A stretch of DNA of 64,000 nucleotides from Camelus bactrianus (taxonomy: Eukaryota > Chordata > Mammalia > Artiodactyla > Camelidae): contig NW_027413959.1 in assembly GCF_048773025.1 (NCBI RefSeq), positions 3,472,001-3,536,000 of the forward strand, given 5' to 3'. The notes below the pieces were generated by a model that was not told the DNA's origin, searched no databases, and saw only the letters and a program-made list of their open reading frames with translations. This document shows positions 23,264 through 36,060 of this stretch, one piece after another (the stretch's first letter is position 1; the number at the start of each line of letters is the position of its first letter). The translations under genes and the position numbers were made by a program.

Positions 23264-26200
23264 GGTTGGGCTGGAAAAGCAGGTAGCATCTTGTGCCTCC
23301 CCATGGACAATGGAGGTAATTAGCGGACTTCCCCCTTCCAGGGAACACCTGTGACACCAGGCAGCTGCGTGGAGGGCGGCCCCGAACTTCCCCCACACAG
23401 TCAGCCGTGTTCAGGAATTCTGAGGGTGGGGAGCTTCCGTCTTCTGTCTGCAGCACCCGGGATCTCCTAGGAGCACTTCCAGTGTATTCCCCGAATCCCT
23501 CCCACTGCGGGCTGCCGGGGAAAGGCGGGGGTTGGGCTGGAAAAGCAGGTAGCATCTAGTGCCTCCCCATGGACAGGGGAGGTAATTAGCGGACTTCCCC
23601 CTGCCAGGGAACACCTGTGACACCAGGCAGATGCGTGGAGGGCGGCCCCGAACCTCCTCCACACAGTCAGCCGTGTTCCGGAATTCTGAGTGTGGGGAGG
23701 TTCCGTCTTATGTCTGCAGAACCTGGGTTCACCTAGGAGCCCTTCAAGTGTCTTCCCCCAGTCCCTCACTGTGCGGGCTGCCGGGGAATGGCGGGGGTTG
23801 GGCTGGAAAAGCAGGTAGCATCTTGTGCCTCCCCATGGACAGGGGAGGTAATTAGCGGACTTCCCCCTGCCAGGGAACACCTGTGACACCAGGCAGATGC
23901 GTGGAGGGCGGCCCCGAACCTCCCCCACACAGTCAGCCGTGTTCAGAAATTCTGAGTGTGGGGAGGTTCCTTCATCTGTCTGCAGCACCCGGGATCTCCT
24001 AGGAGCCCTTCGAGTGTCTTCCCCGAATCGCTCCCACTGCGGGCTGCCTGGGAAAGGCGGGGGTTGGGCTGGAAACTCAGGTAGCATCTAGTGCCTCCCC
24101 ATGGACAGGGGAGGTAATTAGCGGACTTCCACCTGCCAGGGAACACCTGTGACACCAGGCAGCTGCGTGGAGGGCGGCCCCGAACCTCCCCCACACAGTC
24201 AGCCGTGTTCCGGAATTCTGAGTGTGGGGAGGTTCCGTCTTATGTCTGCAGCACCCGGGTTCACCTAGGAGCCCTTTGAGTGTCTTCCCCCAGTCCCTCA
24301 CTGTGCGGGCTGCCGGGCAATGGCGGAGGTTGGGCTGGAAAAGCAGGTAGCATCTTGTGCCTCCCCATATACAAGGGAGGTAATTAGCGGACTTCCCCCT
24401 GCCAGGGAACACCTGTGACACCAGGCAGTTGCGTGGAGGGCGGCCCCGAACCTCCCCCACAGAGTCAGCCGTGTTCAGGTATTCTGAGTGTGGGGAGGTT
24501 CCGTTTCTGTCTACAGCACCCGGGATCTCCTAGGAGCCCTTCGAGTGTCTTCCCCGAATCCCTCCCACTGCGGGCTGCCGGGGAAAGTCGGGGGTTGGGC
24601 TGGAAATTCATGTAGCATCTAGTGCCTCCCCATGGACCGGGGAGGTAATTAGCGGACTTCCCCCTGCCAGGGAATACCTGTGAGACCAGGCAGATTCGTG
24701 GAGGGCGGCCCCGAACCTCCCCCACACAGTCAGCCGTGTTCCGGAATTCTGAGTGTGGGGAGGTTCCGTCTTATGTCTGCAGCACCCGGGATCTCCTAGG
24801 AGCCCTTCAAGAGTCTTCCCCGAGTCCCTCCCAGTGCGGGCAGCCGGGAACGGCGGGGGTTGGGCTGGAAAAGCAGGTAGCATCTAGTGCCTCCCCATGG
24901 ACAGGGGAGGTAATTAGCGGACTTCCCCCTGCCAGGGAACAACTGTGACACCAGGAAGCTGCGTGGAGTGCGGCCCTAAACCTAACTCACACAGTCACAC
25001 GTGTTCCGGAATTCTGAGTGTGGGGAGGTTCCGTCTTCTGTCTGCAGCACCCGGGTTCACCTAGGAGCCTTTCGAGTGTCTTCCCCCAGTCCCTCCCTGT
25101 GCGGGCTGCCGGGGAAAGGCGGGGGTTGGGCTGAAAAAGCAGGTAGCATCTTGTGCCTCCCCATGGACAAGGGAGGTAATTAGCGGACTTCCCCCTGCCA
25201 GGGAACACCTGTGACACCAGGCAGCTGCGTGGAGGGCGGCCCCGAACCTCCCCCACACAGTCAGCCGTGTTCCGGAATTCTGAGTGTGGGGAGGTTCCGT
25301 CTTATGTCTGCAGCACCCGGGATCTACTAGGAGCCCTTCAAGAGTCTTCCCCGAGTCCCTCCCAGTGCGGGCAGCCGGGGAACGGCGGGGGTTGGGCTGG
25401 AAAAGCACGTAGCATCTAGTGCCTCCCCATGGACAGGGGAGGTAATTAGCGGAATTCCCCCTGCCAGGGAACACCTGTGACACCAGGCAGCTGCGTGGAG
25501 TGCGGCCCTAAACCTCACCCACAGAGTCACACGTGTTCCGGAATTCTGAGTGTGGGGAGGTTCCGTCTTCTGTCTGCAGCACCGGGGATCTCCTAGGAGC
25601 CCTTCGAGTGTCTTCCCCGAATCCTTCCCACTGCGGGCTGCCGGTGAAAGGAGGGGGTTGTGCTGGAAAAGCAAGTAGCATCTTGTGCCTCCCCATGGAC
25701 AAGGGAGGTAATTAGCGGACTTCCCCCAGCCAGGGAACACCTGTGACACCAGGCAGCTGCGTGGAGGGCGGCCCCGAACCTCCCCCACACAGTCAACCGT
25801 GTTCCGGATTTCTGAGTGTGGGGAGGTTCCGTCTTCTGTCTGCAGCACCCGGGATCTCCTAGGAGCTCTTCGAGTGTCTTCCCCCAGTCCCTCACTGTGC
25901 GGGCTGCCGGGGAATGGCGGAGGTTGGGCTGGAAAAGCAGGTAGCATCTTGTGCCTCCCCATGGACAAGGGAGGTAATTAGCGGACTTCCCCCTGCCAGG
26001 GAACACCTGTGACACCAGGCAGCTGCGTGGAGGGCGGCCCCGAACCTCCCCCACACAGTCAACCGTGTTCCGGAATTCTGAGTGTGGGGAGGTTCCGTCT
26101 TCTGTCTGCAGCACCCGGGATCTCCTAGGAGCCCTTCGAGTGTCTTCCCAGAGTCCCTCACTGTGCGGGCTGCCGGGGAAAGGAGGGGGTTGTGCTGGAA

Positions 26201-27715
26201 ACGCAGGTAGCATCTAGTGCCTCCCCATGGACAGGGGAGGTAATTAGCGGACTTCCCCCTGCCAGGGAACACCTGTGACACCAGGCAGCTGCGTGGAGGG
26301 CGGCCCCGAACCTCCCCCACACAGTCAACCGTGTTCCGGAATTCGGAGTGTGGGGAGGTTCCGTCTTATGTCTGCAGCACCCGGGATCTCCTAGGAGCCC
26401 TTCGAGAGTCTTCACCGAGTCACTCCCAGTGCGGGCAGCCGGGGAACGGTGGGAGTTGGGCTGGAAACTCAGGTAGCATGTAGTGCCTCCCTATGGACAG
26501 GGGAGGTAATTAGCGGTCTTCCACCTGCCAGGGAACACCTGTGACACCAGTCAGCTGCGTGGACGGCGGCCCCAAACCTCGACCACACAGTCAGACGTGT
26601 TCCGGAATTCTGAGTGTGGGGAGGTTCCGTCTTCTGTCTGCAGCACCCGGGATCTCCTAGGAGCCCTTCGAGAGTCTTCCACGAGTCCCTCCCAGTGCGG
26701 GCAGCCAGGGAAAGGCGGTGTTTGGGCTGGAATCGCAGGTAGCATCTAGTGCCTCCCCATGGACAGGGGAGGTAATTAGCGGAATTACCCCTGCCAGGGA
26801 ACACCTGTGACAGTAGGCAGCTGCGTGGTGTGCGGCCCTAAACCTCACCCACACAGTCACACGTGTTCCGGAATTCTGAGTGTGGGGAGGTTCCGTCTTC
26901 TGTCTGCAGCACCCGGGTTCTCCTAGGAGCCTTTCGAGTGTCTTCCCACAGTCCCTCCCTTTGCGGGCTGCCGGTGAAAGGAGGGGGTTTGGCTGGAAAA
27001 GCAGGAAGCATCTTGTGCCTCCCCATGGACAAGGGAGGTAATTAGCGGACTTCCCCCTGCCAGGGAACACCTGTGACACCAGGCAGCTGCGTGGAGGGCG
27101 GCCCAGAACCTCCCTCACACAGTCAGGCGTGTTCCAGAATTCTGAGTGGGGGGAGGTTCCGTCTTCTGTCTGCAGCACCGGGGATCTCCTAGGATCCCTT
27201 CGAGTGTCTTCCCCGAATCCTTCCCACTGCGGGCTGCCGGTGAAAGAAGGGGGTTGTGCTGGAAAAGCAAGTAGCATCTTGTGCCTCCCCATGGACAAGG
27301 GAGGTAATTAGCGGACTTCCCCCTGCCAGGGAACACCTGTGACACCAGGCAGCTGCGTGGAGGGCGGCCCCGAACCTCCCCCACACAGTCAACCGTGTTC
27401 CGGAATTCTGAGTGTGGGGAGGTTCCGTCTTCTGTCTGCAGCACCCGGGATCTCCTAGGAGCCCTTCGAGTGTCTTCCCAGAGTCCCTCACTGTGCGGGC
27501 TGCCGGGGAAAGGAGGGGGTTTTGCTGGAAACGCAGGTAGCATCTAGTGCCTCCCCATGGACAGGGGAGGTAATTAGCGGACTTCCCCCTGCCAGGGAAC
27601 ACCTGTGACACCAGGCAGCTGCGTGGAGGGCGGCCCCGAACCTCCCCCACACAGTCAACCGTGTTCCGGAATTCTGAGTGTGGGGAGGTTCCGTCTTATG
27701 TCTGCAGCACCCGGG
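23264..27715. repeat. Copy B of the 4,520-bp tandem duplication
   Basis: Second copy of 18,744-23,195. It ends at the CCCGGG of the monomer starting at about 27,658, where GGATCTCC here faces GGTTCACC at the end of copy A. Its last third also takes part in the 1,330-bp series that continues to 29.5 kb. Confidence 0.93.
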
Positions 27716-29465
27716 ATCTCCTAGGAGCCCTTCGAGAGTCTTCACCGAGTCCCTCCCAGTGCGGGCAGCCGGGGAACGGTGGGGGTTGGGCTGGAAACTC
27801 AGGTAGCATGTAGTGCCTCCCTATGGACAGGGGAGGTAATTAGCGGTCTTCCACCTGCCAGGGAACACCTGTGACACCAGTCAGCTGCGTGGACGGCGGC
27901 CCCAAACCTCGACCACACAGTCAGACGTGTTCCGGAATTCTGAGTGTGGGGAGGTTCCGTCTTCTGTCTGCAGCACCCGGGATCTCCTAGGAGCCCTTCG
28001 AGAGTCTTCCCCGAGTCCCTCCCAGTGCGGGCAGCCAGGGAAAGGCGGGGTTTGGGCTGGAATCGCAGGTAGCATCTAGTGCCTCCCCATGGACAGGGGA
28101 GGTAATTAGCGGAATTACCCCTGCCAGGGAACACCTGTGACAGCAGGCAGCTGCGTGGTGTGCGGCCCTAAACCTCACCCACACAGTCACACGTGTTCCG
28201 GAATTCTGAGTGTGGGGAGGTTCCGTCTTCTGTCTGCAGCACCCGGGTTCTCCTAGGAGCCTTTCGAGTGCCTTCCCACAGTCCCTCCCTTTGCGGGCTG
28301 CCGGTGAAAGGAGGGGGTTTGGCTGGAAAAGCAGGAAGCATCTTGTGCCTCCCCATGGACAAGGGAGGTAATTAGCGGACTTCCCCCTGCCAGGGAACAC
28401 CTGTGACACCAGGCAGCTGCGTGGAGGGCGGCCCAGAACCTCCCTCACACAGTCAGGCGTGTTCCGGAATTCTGAGTGTGGGGAGGTTCCGTCTTCTGTC
28501 TGCAGCACCGGGGATCTCCTAGGAGCCCTTCGAGTGTCTTCCCCGAATCCTTCCCACTGCGGGCTGCCGGTGAAAGGAGGGGGTTGTGCTGGAAAAGCAA
28601 GTAGCATCTTGTGCCTCCCCATGGACAAGGGAGGTAATTAGCGGACTTCCCCCTGCCAGGGAACACCTGTGACACCAGGCAGCTGCGTGGAGGGCGGCCC
28701 CGAACCTCCCCCACACAGTCAACCGTGTTCCGGAATTCTGAGTGTGGGGAGGTTCCGTCTTCTGTCTGCAGCACCCGCGATCTCCTAGGAGCCCTTCGAG
28801 TGTCTTCCCCCAGTCCTTCACTGTGCGGGCTGCCGGGGAATGGCGGAGGTTGGGCTGGAAAAGCAGGTAGCATCTTGTGCCTCCCCATGGACAAGGGAGG
28901 TAATTAGCGGACTTCCCCCTGCCAGGGAACACCTGTGACACCAGGCAGCTGCGTGGAGGGCGGCCCCGAACCTCCCCCACACAGTCAACCGTGTTCCGGA
29001 ATTCTGAGTGTGGGGAGGTTCCGTCTTATGTCTGCAGCACCCGGGATCTCCTAGGAGCCCTTCGAGAGTCTTCACCGAGTCCCTCCCAGTGCGGGCAGCC
29101 GGGGAACGGCGGGGGTTCGGCTGGAAACTCAGGTAGCATGTAGTGCCTCCCTATGGACAGGGGAGGTAATTAGCGGTCTTCCACCTGCCAGGGAACACCT
29201 GTGACACCAGTCAGCTGCGTGGACGGCGGCCCCAAACCTCGACCACACAGTCAGACGTGTTCCGGAATTCTGAGTGTGGGGAGGTTCCGTCTTCTGTCTG
29301 CAGCACCCGGGATCTCCTAGGACCCCTTCGAGAGTCTTCCCCGAGTCCCTCCCAGTGCGGGCAGCCAGGGAAAGGCGGGGTTTGGGCTGGAATCGCAGGT
29401 AGCATCTAGTGCCTCCCCATGGACAGGGGAGGTAATTAGCTGACTTCCCCCTGCCAGGGAACACC
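26160..29465. repeat. Five-monomer (1,330 bp) repeat series
   Basis: The ATGTAGTGCCTCCCTATGG monomer recurs at about 26,478, 27,808 and 29,138, and flanking monomers keep the same order at 1,330-bp spacing (26,838 to 28,168; 27,115 to 28,445; 27,488 to 28,818). About 2.5 copies are present. The next copy of the marker type is only 798 bp on (about 29,936), so two monomers are missing or the phase was reset there. Confidence 0.85.
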
Positions 29466-30583
29466 TGTGACAGCAGGCAGCTGCGTGGTGTGTGGCCCTA
29501 AACCTCACCCACGCAGTCACACGTGTTCCGGAATTCTGAGTGTGGGGAGTTTCCGTCTTATGTCTGCAGCACCCGGGATCTCCTAGGAGCCTTTCGAGTG
29601 TCTTCCCACATTCCCTCCCTTTGCGGGCTGCCGGGGAAAGGAGGGGGTTGGGCTGGAAAAGCAGGTAGCATCTTGTGCCTCCCCATGGACAAGGGAGGTA
29701 ATTAGCGGACTTCCCCCTGCCAGGGAACACCTGTGACACCAGGCAGCTGCGTGGAGGGCGGCCCCGTACCTCCCCCACACAGTCAGCCGTGTTCCGGAAT
29801 TCTGAGTGTGGGGAGGTTCCGTCTTATGTCTGCAGCACCCGGGATCTCCTAGGAGCCCTTCGAGAGTCTTCACCGAGTCCCTCCCAGTGCGGGCAGCCGG
29901 GGAACGGCGGGGGTTGGGCTGGAAACTCAGGTAGCATGTAGTGCCTCCCTATGGACAGGGGAGGTAATTAGCGGTCTTCCACCTGCCAGGGAACACCTGT
30001 GACACCAGTCAGCTGCGTGGACGGCGGCCCCAAACCTCGACCACACAGTCAGACGTGTTCCGGAATTCTGAGTGTGGGGAGGTTCCGTCTTCTGTCTGCA
30101 GCACCCGGGATCTCCTAGGAGCCCTTCGAGAGTCTTCCCCGAGTCCCTCCCAGTGCGGGCAGCCAGGGAAAGGAGGGGTTTGGGCTGGAATCGCAGGTAG
30201 CATCTAGTGCCTCCCCATGGACAGGGGAGGTAATTAGCGGAATTACCCCTGCCAGGGAACACCTGTGACAGCAGGCAGCTGCGTGGTGTGCGGCCCTAAA
30301 CCTCACCCACGCAGTCACACGTGTTCCGGAATTCTGAGTGTGGGGAGGTTCCGTCTTCTGTCTGCAGCACCCGGGGTCTCCTAGGAGCCCTTCGAGTGTC
30401 TTCCCCGAATCCCTCCCACTGCGGGCTGCCGGGGAAAGGCGGGGGTTGGGCTGAAAAAGCAGGTAGCCTCTTGTGCCTCCCCATGGACAAGGGAGGTAAT
30501 TAGCGGACTTCCCCCTGCCAGGGAACACCTGTGACACCAGGCAGCTGCGTGGAGATCGGCCCCGAACCTCCCCCACACAGTCA

Positions 30584-30589
30584 GCCGCC
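30584..30589. repeat. 3-bp GCC insertion, second occurrence
   Basis: Same GCC duplication as at 14,629, but the preceding 50 bp differ. Here the unit tail reads GCTGCGTGGAGATCGG, identical to the tail of the next monomer at about 30,820. At 14.6 kb it reads GATGCGTTAAGGGCGG. Confidence 0.95.
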
Positions 30590-33500
30590 GTGTTCCGGAA
30601 TTCTGAGTGTGGGGAGGTTCCGTCTTATGTCTGCAGCACCCGGGTTCTCCTAGGAGCCCTTCGAGTGTCTTCCCCCAGAACCTCACTGTGCGGGCTGCCG
30701 GTGAATGGCGGAGGTTGGGCTGGAATAGCAGGTAGCATCTTGTGCCTCCCCATGGACAAGGGAGGTAATTAGCGGACTTCCCCCTGCCAGGGAACACCTG
30801 TGACACCAGGCAGCTGCGTGGAGATCGGCCCCGAACCTCCCCCACACAGTCAAACGTGTTCCGGAATTCTGAGTGTGGGGAGGTTCCGTCTTCTGTCTGC
30901 AGCACCCGGGATCTCCTAGGAGCCCTTCGAGTGTCTTCCCCGAATCCCTTCCACTGCGGGCTGCCTGGGAAATGCGGGGTTTGGGCTGGAAACTCAGGTA
31001 GCATCTAGTGCCTCCCCATGGACAGGGGAGGTAATTAGCGGACTTCACCCTGCCAGGGAACACCTGTGACACCAGGCAGCTGCGTGGAGGGCGGCCCCGA
31101 ACCTCCCCCACACAGTCAGCCGTGTTCCGGAATTCTGAGTGTGGGGAGGTTCCGTCTTATGTCTGCAGCACCCGGGTTCACCAAGGAGCCCTTCGAGTGT
31201 CTTCCCCCAGTCCCTCACTGTGCGGTCTGCCGGGCAATGGTGGAGGTTGGGCTGGAAAAGCAGGTAGCATCTTGTGCCTCCCCATGGACAAGGGAGGTAA
31301 TTAGCGGACTTCCCCCTGCCAGGGAACACCTGTGACACCAGGCAGCTGCGTGGAGGACGGCCCCGAACTTCCCCCACACAGTCAACCGTGTTCCGGAATT
31401 CTGAGTGTGGGGAGGTTCCGTCTTCTGTCTGCAGCACCCGGGATCTCCTAGGAGCCCTTCGAGAGTCTTCCCCGAGTCCCTCAAAGTGCGGGCAGCCAGG
31501 GAAATGCGGGGTTTGGGCTGGAAACGCAGGTAGCATCTAGTGCCTCCCCATGGACTGGGGAGGTAATTAGCGGAATTCCCCCTGCCAGGGAACACCTGTG
31601 ACACCAGGCAGCTGCGTGGAGGGCGGCCCCGAACCTCCCCCACACAGTCAGCCGTGTTCAGGAATTCTGAGTGTGGGGAGGTTCCGTCTTCTGTCTGCAG
31701 CACCCGGGATCTCCTAGGAGCCCTTCGAGTGTCTTCCCCGAATCCCTCCCACTGCGGGCTGCCGGGGAAAGTCGGGGGTTGGGCTGGAAACTCATGTAGC
31801 ATCTAGTGCCTCCCCATGGACAGGGGAGGTAATTAGCGGACTTCCCCCTGCCAGGGAATACCTGTGACACCAGGCAGATTCGTGGAGGGCGGCCCCCAAC
31901 CTCCCCCACACAGTCAGCCTTGTTCCGGAATTCTGAGTGTGGGGAGGTTCCGTCTTCTGTCTGCAGCACCCGGGTTCACCTAGGAGCCCTTCGAGTGTCT
32001 TCCCCCAGTCCCTCACTGTGCGGGCTGCCGGGGAATCGCGGGGGTTTGGCTGGAAAATCAGGTAGCATCTTGTGCCTCCCCATGGACAGGGGAGGTAATT
32101 AGCGGACTTCCCCCTGACAGGGAACACCTGTGACACCAGGCAGCTGCGTGGAGGGCGGCCCCGAACCTCCCCCACACAGTCAGCCGTGTTCCGGAATTCT
32201 GAGTGTGGGGAGGTTCCGTCTTATGTCTGCAGCACCCGGGATCTCCTAGGAGCCCTTCAAGAGTCTTCCCCGAGTCCCTCCTAGTGCGGGCAGCCGGGAA
32301 CGGCGGGGGTTGGGCTGGAAAAGCAGGTAGCATCTAGTGCCTCCCCATGGACAGGGGAGGTAATTAGCGAAATTCCCCCTGCCAGGGAACAACTGTGACA
32401 CCAGGAAGCTGCGTGGAGTGCGGCCCTAAACCTCACCCACACAGTCAGCCGTGTTCCGGAATTCTGAGTGTGGGGAGGTTCCGTCTTATGTCTGCAGCAC
32501 CCGGGTTCTCCTAGGAGCCTTTCGAGTGTCTTCCCCCAGTCCCTCCCTGTGCGGGCTGCCGGGGAAAGGCGGGGGTTGGGCTGAAAAAGTAGGAAGCATC
32601 TTGTGCCTCCCCATGGACAAGGGAGGTAATTAGCGGACTTCCCCCTGCCAGGGAACACCTGTGACACCAGGCAGCTGCGTGGAGGGCGGCCCCGAACCTC
32701 CCCCACACAGTCAGCCGTGTTCATGAATTCTGAGTGTGGGGAGGTTCCGTCTTCTGTCTGCAGCACCCGGGATCTCCTAGAAGCCCTTCAAGAGTCTTCC
32801 CCGATTCCCTCCCAGTGCGGGCAGCCGGGAACGGCGGGGGTTGGGCTGGAAAAGCAGGTAGCATCTAGTGCCTCCCCATGGACAGGGGAGGTAATTAGCG
32901 GACTTCCCCCTGCCAGGGAACAACTGTGACACCAGGAAGCTGCGTGGAGTGCGGCCGTAAACCTCACCCACAAAGTCAAGCTTGTTCCGGAATTCTGAGT
33001 GTGGGGAGGTTCCGTCTTCTGTCTGCAGCACCCGGGATCTCCTAGGAGCCCTTCGAGAGTCTTCCCCGAGTCCCTCCAAGTGTGGACAGCCAGGGAAAGG
33101 CGGGGTTTGGGCTGGAAACGCAGGTAGCATCTAGTGCCTCCCCATGGACAGGGGAGGTAATTAGCGGAATTCCCCCTGCCAGGGAACACCTGTGACACCA
33201 GGCAGTTGCGTGGAGGGCGGCCCCGAACCTCCCCCACACAGTCAGCCGTGTTCAGGTATTCTGAGTGTGGGGAGGTTCCGTTTCTGTCTACAGCACCCGG
33301 GATCTCCTAGGAGCCCTTCGAGTGTCTTCCCCGAATCCCTCCCACTGCGGGCTGCCGGGGAAAGTCGGGGGTTGGGCTGGAAACTCATGTAGCATCTAGT
33401 GCCTCCCCATGGACAGGGGAGGTAATTAGCGGACTTCCCCCTGCCAGGGAATACCTGTGACACCAGGCAGATTCGTGGAGGGCGGCCCCGAACCTCCCCC

Positions 33501-34809
33501 ACACAGTCAGCCGTGTTCCGGAATTCTGAGTGTGGGGAGGTTCCGTCTTATGTCTGCAGCACCCGGGATCTCCTAGGAGCCCTTCAAGAGTCTTCCCCGA
33601 GTCCCTCCCAGTGCGGGCAGCCGGGAACGGCGGGGGTTGGGCTGGAAAAGCAGGTAGCATCTAGTGCCTCCCCATGGACAGGGGAGGTAATTAGCGGACT
33701 TCCCCCTGCCAGGGAACAACTGTGACACCAGGAAGCTGCGTGGAGTGCGGCCCTAAACCTAACTCACACAGTCACACGTGTTCCGGAATTCTGAGTGTGG
33801 GGAGGTTCCGTCTTCTGTCTGCAGCACCCGGGTTCACCTAGGAGCCTTTCGAGTGTCTTCCCCCAGTCCCTCCCTGTGCGGGCTGCCGGGGAAAGGCGGG
33901 GGTTGGGCTGAAAAATCAGGTAGCATCTTGTGCCTCCCCATGGACAAGGGAGGTAATTAGCGGACTTCCCCCTGCCAGGGAACACCTGTGACACCAGGCA
34001 GCTGCGTGGAGGGCGGCCCCGAACCTCCCCCACACAGTCAGCCGTGTTCCGGAATTCTGAGTGTGGGGAGGTTCCGTCTTATGTCTGCAGCACCCGGGAT
34101 CTACTAGGAGCCCTTCAAGAGTCTTCCCCGAGTCCCTCCCAGTGCGGGCAGCCGGGGAACGGCGGGGGTTGGGCTGGAAAAGCACGTAGCATCTAGTGCC
34201 TCCCCATGGACAGGGGAGGTAATTAGCGGACTTCCCCCTGCCAGGGAACAACTGTGACACCAGTAAGCTGCGTGGAGTGCGGCCGTAAACCTCACCCACA
34301 CAGTGAAACTTGTTCCGGAATTCTGAGTGTGGGGAGGTTCCGTCTTCTGTCTGCAGCACCCGGGATCTCCTAGGAGCCCTTCGAGTGTCTTCCCCGAATC
34401 CCTCCCACTGCGGGCTGCCTGGGAAAGGCGGGGTTTGGGCTGGAAACTCAGGTAGCATCTAGTGCCTCCCCATGGACAGGGGAGGAAATTAGCGGACTTC
34501 ACCCAGCCAGGGAACACCTGTGACACCAGGCAGCTGCGTGGAGGGCGGCCCCGAACCTCCCCCACACAGTCATCCGTGTTCCGGAATTCTGAGTGTGGGG
34601 AAGTTCCGTCTTATGTCTGCAGAACCCGGGTTCACCTAGGAGCCCTTCGAGTGTCTTCCCCCAGTCCCTCACTGTGCGGGCTGCCGGGCAATGGCGGAGG
34701 TTGGGCTGGAAAAGCAGGTAGCATCTTGTGCCTCCCCATGGACGAGGGAGGTAATTAGCGGACTTCCCCCTGCCAGGGAACACCTGTGACACCAGGCAGC
34801 TTCGTGGAG

Positions 34810-36060
34810 GACGGCCCCGAACCTCCCCCACACAGTCAACCGTGTTCCGGAATTCTGAGTGTGGGGAGGTTCCGTCTTCTGTCTGCAGCACCCGGGATCT
34901 CCTAGGAGCCCTTCGAGTGTCTTCCCAGAGTCCCTCCCTGTGCGGGCTGCCGGGGAAAGGAGGGGGTTGTGCTGGAAACGCAGGTAGCCTCTAGTGCCTC
35001 CCCATGGACAGGGGAGGTAATTAGCGGACTTCCACCTGCCAGGGAACACCTGTGACACAAGGCAGCTGCGTGGAGGGCGGCCACGAACCACCCCCACACA
35101 GTCATCCGTGTTCCGGAATTCTGAGTGTGGGGAGGTTCCGTCTTCTGTCTGCAGCACCCGGGTTCTCCTAGGAGCCTTTCGAGTGTCTTCCCCCAGTCCC
35201 TCCCTGTGCGGGCTGCCGGGGAAAGGCGGGGGTTGGGCTGGAAAAGCAGGTAGCATCTTGTGCCTCCCCATGGACAATGGAGGTAATTAGCGGACTTCCC
35301 CCTTCCAGGGAACACCTGTGACACCAGGCAGCTGCGTGGAGGGCGGCCCCGAACTTCCCCCACACAGTCAGCCGTGTTCAGGAATTCTGAGGGTGGGTAG
35401 GTTCCGTCTTCTATCTGCAGCACCCGGGATCTCCTAGGAGCCCTTCGAGTGTCTTCCCCGAATCCCTCCCACTGCGGGCTGCCGGGGAAAGGCGGGGGTT
35501 GGGCTGGAAAAGCAGGTAGCATCTAGTGCCTCCCCATGGACAGGGGAGGTAATTAGCGGACTTCCCCCTGCCAGGGAACACCTGTGACACCAGGCAGATG
35601 CGTGGAGGGCGGCCCCGAACCTCCTCCACACAGTCAGCCGTGTTCCGGAATTCTGAGTGTGGGGAGATTCTGTCTTATGTCTGCAGAACCTGGGTTCACC
35701 TAGGAGCCCTTCGAGTGTCTTCCCCCAGTCCCTCACTGTGCGGGCTGCCGGGGAATGGCGGGGGTTGGGCTGGAAAAGCAGGTAGCATCTTGTGCCTCCC
35801 CATGGACAGGGGAGGTAATTAGCGGACTTCCCCCTGCCAGGGAACACCTGTGACACCAGGCAGATGCGTGGAGGGCGGCCCCGAACCTCCCCCACACAGT
35901 CAGCCGTGTTCAGAAATTCTGAGTGTGGGGAGGTTCCTTCATCTGTCTGCAGCACCCGGGATCTCCTAGGAGCCCTTCGAGTGTCTTCCCCGAATCGCTC
36001 CCACTGCGGGCTGCCTGGGAAAGGCAGGGTTGGGCTGGAAACTCAGGTAGCATCTAGTGC
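34810..36060. repeat. Monomer group shared with the right end of the window
   Basis: Matches about 62,730-63,980 at an offset of 27,922 bp, including TTCTATCTGCAG near 35,409 and 63,331 and CAGAACCTGGGTTC near 35,684 and 63,606. It also matches 18.4-19.57 kb at 16,487 bp. Confidence 0.85.
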
